Part shown: piece after piece, positions 29,698 through 38,881 of the stretch
How positions within the stretch are numbered: the first letter of the stretch is position 1
Layout of the letters: every line of letters begins with the position of its first letter
Assembly: GCA_001970955.1 (NCBI GenBank)
Contig: MPUH01000016.1
Coordinates: forward strand, 1 to 64,000
Length of the DNA stretch: 64,000 bases
Direction: 5' to 3'
From: Stentor coeruleus
Lineage: Eukaryota; Ciliophora; Heterotrichea; Heterotrichida; Stentoridae
Made by a program: the position numbers and the translations under genes
The notes under the pieces: model-generated
The model's database searches: none
Seen by the model: only the letters and a program-made list of their open reading frames with translations
Told to the model about the DNA's origin: nothing

Positions 29698-30225
29698 ATG
29701 GTGAAAGCAGAAAAACAGGAAAACCCTATGCGAAACATAAAAATCGATAAACTAGTTCTTAATATCTGTGTAGGTGAAGCAGGCGATCGTGTTACAAGAG
29801 CCAGTAAAGTTCTAGCAGATCTCACAGAACAAAAACCTGTGTTTTCCAAAGCCTCTTATACAATTCGTTCCTTTGGTATCAGAAGAAATGATAAAATTGC
29901 AGTTCATGCGACTGTCAGAGGACCAAAAGCTGAAGATATTCTTGACAGAGGACTGAAAGTTAAAGAATTCGAGCTTAAGAAAAAGAATTTCTCTGATTCT
30001 GGGAATTTTGGTTTTGGTATTCAAGAACATATTGACTTAGGAATAAAATATGATCCTGGTACAGGTATTTATGGTATGGATTTTTATGTTGTTTTAAAAA
30101 GAGCTGGATATAGGGTTAATAGAAGAAGACATTCAACTTCAACTGTAGGAAAAAGCCATAGAGTTACAAGAGAAGAAGCAATGCAATGGTTTCAACAGAA
30201 ATATGATGGAATTCTTATTAACTAA
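29698..30225 (+). CDS. RPL11: 60S ribosomal protein L11 (uL5)
   Basis: 175 residues, ATG at 29698. uL5 sits on the central protuberance of the large subunit and binds 5S rRNA. The sequence follows eukaryotic RPL11 end to end: [23 protein letters not shown]-like region written [64 protein letters not shown] and the basic C-terminus with [19 protein letters not shown]. Full length for the family, and intron-free here. It converges on the following gene with 44 nt between stops. Confidence 0.97.
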   Translation: MVKAEKQENPMRNIKIDKLVLNICVGEAGDRVTRASKVLADLTEQKPVFSKASYTIRSFGIRRNDKIAVHATVRGPKAEDILDRGLKVKEFELKKKNFSDSGNFGFGIQEHIDLGIKYDPGTGIYGMDFYVVLKRAGYRVNRRRHSTSTVGKSHRVTREEAMQWFQQKYDGILIN

Positions 30226-30269
30226 GATTTTTAGGATAAAATAAAAGTCCTATTTATTCATGTAAATAC

Positions 30270-33200
30270 TTAAACCTCTAAGATAAACACCCCTTTGCCA
30301 TATCCTCCAATATTATGCTTGAGTATGACAATACACAAAGCTTCACTTGACACTTCCTTCCCTTTGCCTCCATCATGTACAAGAGCTTCTTTAAATATCC
30401 TCTCTTGTGCATCTAAATTCATATCAGGATCAATTTGTATCAAATATTGCGATGCTTGTTCAGCAGATATATTTGACCCTTTAATAATATTTTTCAATGC
30501 ATGATAATCTTCTAATACTTCATACTCATATTCAGCAACAAGACTATTAAGAAAATCAGCTTTTGTAACCATAGCGGCTTTGCAATCGATTTTATTAACA
30601 AATTCATCAAGTTTAATCTTATTTCTCCAAGCTTCAAGGGTTATTTCCCCTTTCCCCCCTTCATCAAGAAACGAACATAATCCTTCAGCTTCTTCTTGAC
30701 TAATCCACATATTAAGCCCATCTCTAAGTCCATCAATAAATTCTTGATAATCAGCACTAACTCCACCATCTTTTATAGAATCAAACATATATTCTTCATT
30801 TTTCCCAAGATTGTTTAATAATGAACAAATTTTAAGTATTGTTAACTCAAGACGATCTGGCTGATCACGATGAAGATTGTATAAAACTCTTTCTCCTGCA
30901 GGTCTATGTTGAGAGAATACTTTTTTTACTAATAAAACAATATCTACTATAGAAGCTTCTCCACCAAATTGCATTGTCTCGTATATTTCAGGGAAATTCT
31001 CACTTTTTGCTTTAGGTTTTTTGGTTATGCTATTAAATTGGTCTTGAACTGAAAACAAAAACACACATACTCTTGCTGGAATTGGTCTTGGATGAAAAAT
31101 CCCCATAACTCTAGCGAAAAACACTGCATAAGGATGTTGGATTTTATACATTTCTTCTAAGGAAACTGTTAATGCTTTAAGTTGCTTAAGACCCAATGCT
31201 TTTAATCCATATTGTTTATGCATAAATTCAAACATATAATCTGCAACATTCCTTGGCAACCTACCTATTTCAGCATCAACTTTATCGATTTTCAGTTTTT
31301 CAGTCATCATAGTTTCAAGGGTTTTCCATACTGTTGAATAACTCATTGGAGGCTCTTTTCTTAGTTTGCTTAGTTTTTCCATTAATGGGTTGTGGAAAAT
31401 AATACTTGGGGATATACCTTCGATTATTAATGAATCTTGTATACTACGTGATGAAGATTCAGCAGAACTTATACTTAAAGTCTCTTCACGCCTAGTTTCA
31501 AAACGTAATTTATGTAATTGTTGACATTCTTCTGATATAACTTGAAGTTCATTTTCTGTTTGTTGAAGTTTACTTCTAAGTTTTTCTTTTTCTGATATAA
31601 GTTTATTGATTTGAGATTCAAAACTCTGGAAATTACTTGAGTTACGGCGAAGGTTTTCTTCTATTATAGCTTGAAGGGCTGAAAGATCTTCGGGTAAACC
31701 TTGGGCTAGTTGTTTTTCTAAGTCTGAAAGTCGGGTGCATTCATTTTTGAGAAAGTCGGTTTGGCTTTCGAATTTTTTGCTTTCATCTTTTGCGCTTTCT
31801 AATAAGAGTTGGGTGCTTTGGAGTTCTTTTTCAAAGAAATCTTCTTGGGTTTTCATCCTTGACTGTAAAACTTCAATTTCTCTATTTTGCTGAGCGTTGT
31901 TATGTATAAGTTCAGATTTAACTCTTTCCCATTCTTCTTCAGCCGTGTTAAGTTTCTTAAACCCTTCATTTTCTTTCATTTTTGCAACTTCTAATTCTTT
32001 TTTCAGTTCCTCAATTTCTTTCTCACAGTCTTCAATATTCTTCTGAGCATCTTCAATAACCCTTTCATTCCTCCTTGCTTCCCTTCTAAGTTTTTTAATT
32101 TTCTGTTTCTTTCTCGTACATTTCTCTACAAAAAAGTTTTTCTCTTCAGCAAACCCAGGTGCTCCAGTATCTTTTTTAAACGATTCAATCATTGTTGACA
32201 TTTCATTTATATCGTCTAAAGCTTTGAAATATTTATTTTTAACCTCATTGCTTTCTTGGATTTGATTTTCAAGATCATAAATTTTATTCAAACATATTTG
32301 ATATTCTTTAACTGAATCATCAAGTTTTTTATGTAAATTTTCATTTTCTTGTCCAACAGTGATTTTTTCTTGAACAAGCATAGAAATTTCTTCTTTAGAT
32401 TTTTTAACATTTTCAGTCAAATGAGCGATTTGGAGATTTAGAGAATCGATTTCAATATCGTTTATGTTTTGTTTTGATTCAGTTGTTGGTGATAAAGCTA
32501 ATTTAAGTGCTGAAGCCTCATTTTTCAATTTGATAAACTGTTCTTGGAGAACTTCATTTTCATTTTCTTTAGTTCTAAGGGANGTTTGATAAACTGTTCT
32601 TGGAGAATTTCATTTTCATTTTCTTTAGTTCTAAGCGATCTAAGTAGCTCATCTTTTTCTTTTTTGATTTGAATAAGCAAGTCTTCATAATCTTTAAGAT
32701 ATTTTTTCAATTGGCTTATATTTTCTGAGTTGTTTTTATCCCTGTTTTCCAATTGATGCCTTTGCTTTTCCAAATCTTCAATTTTCAACTGTTTTTCTAC
32801 AAGTAACTGTTTATTATTTTCTAATATTTTCTTCTGTCTTTCTGTTTCTTCTAGTCTAGTTTCAGCTAAAACAATAAGTTTACTCATTTCAGTTTTAATC
32901 TCCTGATTCTCAGCAGTAATCCTATCAACTTTTTCATTAAGATTTTTCTTTATCATATCATTATCCCCAACATCTTTTCTTGATTTACTTTCTTCCTTCT
33001 CTTGATATCTACGAGTAGTTTCAATCTCATCATCCCTCTTCCCATCTCTATTACCAGAATTCCCTTGTCTAATCTTAAAAATCATCTCATTAACTATATC
33101 CATAGCTTTTTGTACCTTTTCTACAGATTCTCCTTCTGACGTATCTTTAATATCTTCTAATATCATCGACAAATCCTGAAGTTTTTTTCTTAAACTCGAA

Positions 33201-33940
33201 TCTTGATTAGCCCAATTTGTCAACACATTTTTCTGTTTATTTGAAAATTTTTCAAGATCTTTTGCATAACATTCTCTAATCTCATCAGGCCCCTTTGCAA
33301 AAACTTCTTCTAAATAACTTTGAATGTTTTTTTCAGGGATTATATCTTCGACCACAATTTCACTAGAGTCGTTGAATTCTTGAAATTCATTATAAGTTTG
33401 AAGGGAAATATAGAAATAATGGGCAAAAGTTAAGATGTTTAAAATATTTGTAAGAAAAAGTAAGAAGCATCCTCGTTCATATGAGACTGATACAGTATTA
33501 TCTTGAGGGTCTAATAAAGTTGAAGAAACAAGGGCAAGATAGGATAATGAGCCTATAAAATAGATAATGCTAGGTAGATAAGGGAGGAATTTATAAGACT
33601 TTTTACGTTTGAAATAGGTGTAGATTGTATAAAAGATAAGTCCTAAGGAAGTGTAGCTTGCGATTTGGAATAATATCCCACTGATTTCGAAATTAAGAAT
33701 ATTCCCACAAACTGTAAGTATCCCTTCGTTTCTGCTTTTTCTACATGCGAAACTTTCGAAATCTGAGAAGGAAGCATAAACATTACCTTTGACATCCTCA
33801 TAAGCTATGTAATTGTTTATACCCCATAAGGTTATTGTATATGTTTCAAACCCTAAAAAGTCTGAAAACATACACAGGATTAATACAATAGCTGTAAAGC
33901 CGTTCATGACTATGTTGGTGTAAACCTGCTTGTCAATCAT
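30270..33940 (-). CDS. 4-TM coiled-coil protein with EF-hand-like C-terminus (one gene split by an assembly gap)
   Basis: Two frames (30270-32528 and 32525-33940) meet at an N (32583) flanked by near-identical 54-nt copies. Removing the 56-nt repeat period gives one 1205-codon gene starting at the ATG 33938-33940; the second frame has no ATG of its own at its head. N-terminus: four hydrophobic segments (about 8-190). Then more than 500 residues of coiled coil (about 240-780). A globular C-terminal half follows, with TVWKTLETMMTEKLKIDKVD, HPYAVFFARVMGIFHPRP and degenerate EF-hand-like loops (LDEGGKGEITLEAW). I do not recognise the family. The architecture suggests a membrane-anchored tether, perhaps in the cortex or ciliary apparatus, with calcium sensing possible but unproven. 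Confidence 0.75.
32529..32638. other. Assembly gap (one N) between 54-nt near-identical ends
   Basis: N at 32583; 32529-32582 repeats at 32585-32638 with a few differences near the join. Removing one copy restores the reading frame of the gene across it. Confidence 0.88.
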
Positions 33941-34192
33941 ATTTATTGTCTCTCGTAAAATGGATTTAAATGGTGAAATGAAAAGGAACTTATTTAATAT
34001 AAAAAGATAAGAATTGTGTAGTAATTATATATAAAAATATATGTTTAATCATTCTGAGATTTAAAAACATATTCAAATTAACATTTCATATTAGATAGAA
34101 AATATGAATTATGTATTTATGATAATATGTTTTAAGTTATATAATGAATGTAATTTTATTAAATATATACCTTTGAATATAAGAAAATATAA

Positions 34193-35293
34193 ATGGGAGC
34201 AACTTGTGGGTGTGGAAAAGAAGCTAAGCAAGACACAGAACAAATTGTTATAGAAAACTTAGACCCTGGGACTATTGATAGTAAAGAATTTGATGCATGC
34301 AATATTCTGAGTAGCATAATTTATGAAGATTACGTAAAAAAAGACGTTATTTTAAAAGTTCAATCAGTTTTAAGAGGATACCTTGATCGTAATTTTACTA
34401 AGAAAATCATTAGAGATTTTTCTATACAAAGAGCTGCTAAATATTCAGATGGATCAGAGTTTTATGATACGATAACAAATATTGAAGCTATATTACATAG
34501 CTATACTAATTCAGAAAGCCTTGCAGCAGAGAGAAAAGCTGGACCGTTTACGCCAAGCTATATGGACAATGAAGATGGTGTTTATATCCATGAAGAAAAG
34601 CCAAAGCTTTTAGAAACAAAAGAAGTTTATATAGGAAGTTGGAATGATAAATCAGAAAAACATGGAAAAGGTATACAGGTTTGGCCGGATGGTTCAAAAT
34701 TTGAAGGTAGTTGGAAGTTTAATAAAGCAAACGGCTATGGCCGTTTGATCCATGCAAATGGAGATATGTATGAAGGTAACTGGAAAAATGACCGTGCTTC
34801 AGGTTATGGTAAATATATCCATGCAAATGGAGCCACATACACAGGTAACTGGGAAGATGATAAACAACATGGAAAAGGTAAAGAGCTTTGGCAAGATGGT
34901 GCTTATTTTGAAGGTAACTATATAAAAGGGCAAAAATCAGGTTTTGGGGTTTTCAAATGGTCTGATGGGAGCAAATATGAAGGGGAGTTTTATAATAACG
35001 ATCTTAATGGTACAGGAACTTATACTTGGTCAGATAGCAGATCATATACAGGTACATGGCAAAATAATAAAATGCATGGTTCTGGAACTTTTACATGGCT
35101 TGATGGACGTAAATATATAGGAGAATATATAGAAGATAAAAAACATGGCCAAGGAGTTTTTTATTGGCCAGATGGAAAACGTTATGAAGGCTCATGGGCT
35201 GATGGTAAACAACATGGAAATGGTTTTATTATAGACAAATCAGGGAATAAACATAAAGGAATGTGGAGCAATGGGAAAAAAGTTGTTACTTAA
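34193..35293 (+). CDS. MORN-repeat protein with acylation-type N-terminus
   Basis: 366 residues, ATG at 34193. The start MGATCGCGKE offers Gly2 for myristoylation and Cys5/Cys7 for palmitoylation, pointing to a membrane location. An IQ-like helix (VILKVQSVLRGYLDRNFTKK, about 63-82) could bind calmodulin or centrin. From about residue 147 to the end lie nine to ten MORN repeats of about 23 residues (for example YEGNWKNDRASGYGKYIHAN). MORN arrays bind phospholipids or act as extended scaffolds, and in alveolates they occur at the cortex and basal-body rings. Proteins of this layout are numerous in ciliates, so no specific ortholog is claimed. Confidence 0.88.
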   Translation: MGATCGCGKEAKQDTEQIVIENLDPGTIDSKEFDACNILSSIIYEDYVKKDVILKVQSVLRGYLDRNFTKKIIRDFSIQRAAKYSDGSEFYDTITNIEAILHSYTNSESLAAERKAGPFTPSYMDNEDGVYIHEEKPKLLETKEVYIGSWNDKSEKHGKGIQVWPDGSKFEGSWKFNKANGYGRLIHANGDMYEGNWKNDRASGYGKYIHANGATYTGNWEDDKQHGKGKELWQDGAYFEGNYIKGQKSGFGVFKWSDGSKYEGEFYNNDLNGTGTYTWSDSRSYTGTWQNNKMHGSGTFTWLDGRKYIGEYIEDKKHGQGVFYWPDGKRYEGSWADGKQHGNGFIIDKSGNKHKGMWSNGKKVVT

Positions 35294-35465
35294 ATCCTAT
35301 AATAATTTATAGTAAAAATATATAGGAAGTTGTACTTGATAATTAAATTAATGTTTTTTTTTTGTGTTTTTAATACATAATTTGCCTTTTTTAGTATTTA
35401 GGTTTTTATACTTTCAGTCATTTTCAGTCATTTTTATCTAATTATGTTAATTTTTCCTTATATAA

Positions 35466-35948
35466 ATGTCATCTTTATACCGTACTGAAGCACTAAAAAA
35501 CTCTCACTACAACCCAAATGGAGAAGGTAGAGATTCATACATTTACGTCAACAACGGTGGTGTAGAACGAAACACTTACCCTTACAAATTCAAAGAAAAA
35601 TCTAGAGTCTCTAGAAAAAGTCCTATCTCAAGCATACCTCAAATAGATGCCAAACCTTTAAAATACAAATCAGATGGTACAGGTCGTGATACATACATTG
35701 GTTATAACCATGGTGGACTTTTTGCTTCAGCCAATAAGCAAACTTTCTATTCTTCCTTACGTGAATCATCACCAGTTACATTAAAACCAGGGTTTCTACA
35801 AACCCAAGATGTTTGGGATAATACCATGACTAACTGGCTTGCTAAAAGAAGAAAAAGCCAAGAAGCGGTAAACCAAAAACACTTAACCAGAAGATTAAGC
35901 TTACCAAAAGATTCAAGTTCATTTACTAAAAATAATCCTTCTAACTAA
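35466..35948 (+). CDS. Small protein with GxGRDxYI repeats
   Basis: 160 residues, ATG at 35466. Two internal repeats are visible: YNPNGEGRDSYIYVNNGG (about 15-32) and YKSDGTGRDTYIGYNHGG (about 62-79). The rest is Lys/Ser/Pro-rich with no membrane segment. The (D/N)G-x-GRD-(S/T)YI-x-x-N-x-GG motif is compact enough to be a binding peptide. I associate similar repeats with ciliary or axonemal proteins of protists but cannot name an ortholog. Its stop lies one base from the stop of the convergent calpain-like gene. Confidence 0.7.
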   Translation: MSSLYRTEALKNSHYNPNGEGRDSYIYVNNGGVERNTYPYKFKEKSRVSRKSPISSIPQIDAKPLKYKSDGTGRDTYIGYNHGGLFASANKQTFYSSLRESSPVTLKPGFLQTQDVWDNTMTNWLAKRRKSQEAVNQKHLTRRLSLPKDSSSFTKNNPSN

Positions 35949-35949
35949 A

Positions 35950-37968
35950 TTAAGATATTGCGAAACTAGAGCTTCTTTGTACCGACCAGCTTTTATTTAT
36001 GCTCTGGATTTCAACAAGCTGAGATTTCCCTGGGGATAAATCAATACTTACAGCTTTCCCTGTAACTCCAACAATTTTTGCATTTCTTAAAGTAAATTCA
36101 ACATCTTCTTCAAACCTTAAAGTCTTTGATAAGTTTTCATAAAGCAAATACATTCCTGACTCATGCTTTAATATAAAAACAGTTATACCAAGTGCTTCAT
36201 TAGTTTCTGGGTGTAGTCTAGGCTCAGGATTTCCTTCTTTTTTAATTCTGGCAAAAAGTGGATTAGGAGGTTCTTCAGCATGGACGGTACTTGTAAATTT
36301 AAGTACTGGTTTTTGTCCTGTTGTAACTTTGACTAAAACAATTTCAAAACCTTCAGGTTCTAAAGAAATCTCATATTTTCCTCCAGTAAAAGGTGGGAGT
36401 AAGCTTAGGTTTTTGAATGTTTTGAAGTAACAGGTTTCTTTTATGATTCCAGTTGAACTGTTGTAGACATAAAAATATCCAAAACCTTCTGGAAGCATTT
36501 CATGATATTTTACTAAACCATCAGCATGATCTACAGGGACTTCAACACCAGAAACATTAGCTCTATTGATATAAACTTCTCTTAAATAAGTTGGGACCTC
36601 ACCAAGACTACTGATTTTAAGATGTGATGATCCATAAGTTGACAAAACAAACTGTTTTACTATTGAAGTCCATTCAAATTCAACATAAACCTGATAATTT
36701 CCTCTTTCCAAATTTAGTTTCACCCACAAATTCCTATCAAACCCTTGTTTTCCTGTTACATAAACCAACCCTTCATGTGACTCTTTCGCTATAATCATCC
36801 TACAATTGCTGTACTTATAATCCGCACCTTTAAAAAAACAGCATTGTTCCATTTGATCTACACTCACATAAGTTTGCCCAGGATCAGTCACTTCTAACTT
36901 CAAAACAATATGAGACTCTTTAGCATGTTTTGTTTTAAATGATCTATACACATAATGATCATTAATCTGACAAATCGTCACAGCTGAAAAATAATCTTTA
37001 AAATCATCATAACACATCCAAAATGTCCCATCTTCTTCTTCAGTAAAATCTAAAAGTTTTTTTAATTGTGGTGTCCATTTCGGGGACTTATCACTCCAAT
37101 CTCCTTGCCATTCAGCATTACTCCAAGGGTTTCTAAGCATAACTAACTTAACAGGTCCTTCACTAGTTTTTACTTCTTGTGCTTTAAGTACTGCATAACT
37201 AAGTGATCCAATAAGCCCAATTCCTTCTAAAATCTGTTGTGAAGCTTTATTATTACTTGCTGAAGCACATACTATATATTCTTCTCTTATCCCTTCAAGG
37301 ATTTTTTCCCAAGTCCCTTCTTCGAATTTATAAGTCATAGTTGGTGCACCTGTCAAATCTCTTAAGGCTCCATTTGAAGTACCTTTTTCAGTCCTCTCAT
37401 AGCTCCCATATACTTTAGCCCATGCTTTTTCTAATATCATAACCCATAGTTCACTACCATTAGCTTTTGAAAAACAAGGACCTCCGGTAGGTCCAGTACA
37501 TGGGAAGAAGTCATCCACAACCACAACTTTTTTCTCCCCATGTACACATAATTCAACAGCATAAATACCCCATTCACTTGGATCTTTTGTAATAAATAAC
37601 TTTTCTATACGTGATGGCTTTTCTGCAAGTAAAGTTAAGGCACATAGGAAGTATGTATCTCCTAAAGCTCCTTGACGAATGTCATCTGGAGTGATACCCC
37701 CTACAAAGACGTTTACTGGGGCATCAGTAAGGAAATCAGTTGAGCGTCTCCATTCGAATTTCTTCCAAGCTTTAACTTTTTCTGAGGTTTTTGGGTTTTT
37801 TATTAGAGAAATTCGGCTTGGGGGGAAGTCTTGGTCGGTGTATTTTTGCTTGTTGATGTAACACCAACGAGTTATTTTTTCAGGGTCGTCTGGGGTTATG
37901 CTAGCAACTATGCTTGAGACAAATAAAGCTTTCCCTATATCTATTAGTTCTGCTTCTGAGAGCTCCAT
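35950..37968 (-). CDS. Calpain-like protein, catalytically dead
   Basis: 672 residues, ATG at 37966-37968. The CysPc fold spans about residues 40-330: FEWRRSTDFLTDAP, DIRQGALGDTYFLCALTLLA, GGPCFSKANGSELWVMILEK and LRNPWSNAEWQGDWSD. The catalytic Cys (GDCWFL in active calpains) is Thr105 (ACA, 37654-37656). The catalytic His (GHAYSV) is replaced within GSLSYAV by Leu256 (37201-37203). Only the Asn of NPW remains. Two beta-rich calpain domain III/C2-like segments fill 340-660. Non-catalytic calpains are known in kinetoplastids and ciliates, usually as cytoskeletal or membrane scaffolds. The intact long frame argues for a retained non-proteolytic role. Confidence 0.9.
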   Translation of the reverse strand: MELSEAELIDIGKALFVSSIVASITPDDPEKITRWCYINKQKYTDQDFPPSRISLIKNPKTSEKVKAWKKFEWRRSTDFLTDAPVNVFVGGITPDDIRQGALGDTYFLCALTLLAEKPSRIEKLFITKDPSEWGIYAVELCVHGEKKVVVVDDFFPCTGPTGGPCFSKANGSELWVMILEKAWAKVYGSYERTEKGTSNGALRDLTGAPTMTYKFEEGTWEKILEGIREEYIVCASASNNKASQQILEGIGLIGSLSYAVLKAQEVKTSEGPVKLVMLRNPWSNAEWQGDWSDKSPKWTPQLKKLLDFTEEEDGTFWMCYDDFKDYFSAVTICQINDHYVYRSFKTKHAKESHIVLKLEVTDPGQTYVSVDQMEQCCFFKGADYKYSNCRMIIAKESHEGLVYVTGKQGFDRNLWVKLNLERGNYQVYVEFEWTSIVKQFVLSTYGSSHLKISSLGEVPTYLREVYINRANVSGVEVPVDHADGLVKYHEMLPEGFGYFYVYNSSTGIIKETCYFKTFKNLSLLPPFTGGKYEISLEPEGFEIVLVKVTTGQKPVLKFTSTVHAEEPPNPLFARIKKEGNPEPRLHPETNEALGITVFILKHESGMYLLYENLSKTLRFEEDVEFTLRNAKIVGVTGKAVSIDLSPGKSQLVEIQSINKSWSVQRSSSFAIS

Positions 37969-38361
37969 TATTTATATGCTGGGTAAATTAGAATGGATAT
38001 GGAGTGAAATGTATTTAATGGGTTTGGAAAATATGAAATTATAAGATTTAGTAAGGGAATGTTTTAAAATTAAGGTTGATGATGAATATTATAAAGTTTG
38101 GGGAAGGGAAGTGGGTTTAGGAATAGGAGGTTAATTGGGTTTATGTGTGATTATTTTCTAGTCCTTGACTGATATTCTTTAATAATATTCCCATATTTAT
38201 ATCCATACATATAACCTTTTAGATTTAAATTCAAACCATCCCAGCTCAAATCCAATCACATTTTGACTTAATAAAAATTATCCAATATATTTTTATATCT
38301 CCTTTTAAAAAAATATCTCTTTGCTATCAATAGTAAATTCATCCCATAATACAAATTTAAA
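37969..38361. other. Intergenic region upstream of the calpain-like gene
   Basis: About 390 AT-rich bases between two minus-strand genes. No coding or RNA signal seen. Confidence 0.6.
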
Positions 38362-38844
38362 TTATTTAATTGTATTCTTAGAATCCAAAATACCTTCTAA
38401 ATCCTCAACTTCAGTCTCAGTCCTTTTAAGTTTCATAAATTCTAATGAATCCCCATTCATAAGCTCAGTAGCTTTAACCCCTTCCTAAATAACTTTTACA
38501 ATATTTTTTATATCGACTTTAGCCCCATTTTCCAACAAAATCTTTGCAAGAAATCTTTTATTGGTTATCAACGCAAGATGTAAAGGTGTATCTCCATTCA
38601 CATCTTGTATATTGATTTCAGCACCCATTTTAAGTAATGCTTGAACAACATTTATCTTATTCATCCATACAGCTAAATGTAGGTAAGTCCAATTATACTG
38701 TTTGAATATTACAGCAGTAAGTCGCTTTAATAAATCTTCTGTAGTGAAAATAAAGTTGCCGTCATTATTTTGTATAGCAGTAAGAACATCTGTTGGCTGT
38801 ATATTATTTACTCTTTGATCTTCTTTATGGCAAAGTGATCCCAT
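38362..38844 (-). CDS. Small ankyrin-repeat protein, one 15-nt intron
   Basis: ATG at 38842-38844, 155 residues after removing the intron 38485-38499 (GTAAAAGTTATTTAG). Without splicing the frame ends inside the intron; with it the protein continues to a TAA at 38362-38364. The N-terminus MGSLCHKED is suited to myristoylation and palmitoylation. Two ankyrin repeats occupy about 50-115 (NWTYLHLAVWMNKINVVQAL; GDTPLHLALITNKRFLAKIL). The tail is Glu-rich (TETEVEDLEGILDSKN). Probably a small membrane-attached adaptor; partner unknown. The intron-array gene ends only 37 nt upstream of its ATG. Confidence 0.85.
38485..38499 (-). other. 15-nt intron in the ankyrin gene
   Basis: GTAAAAGTTATTTAG, phase 0, with A at position 10. 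Removal turns an early stop into a continuing frame. Confidence 0.88.
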
Positions 38845-38881
38845 TTATATAAAACTTATTAGCTAATTTAATAATCTGGTA

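Noticed and set aside
32525-32528. Separate start for a 752-residue gene at 32528
   Set aside because: The start would be TTG, and the frame joins the upstream gene exactly once the duplicated gap end is removed.
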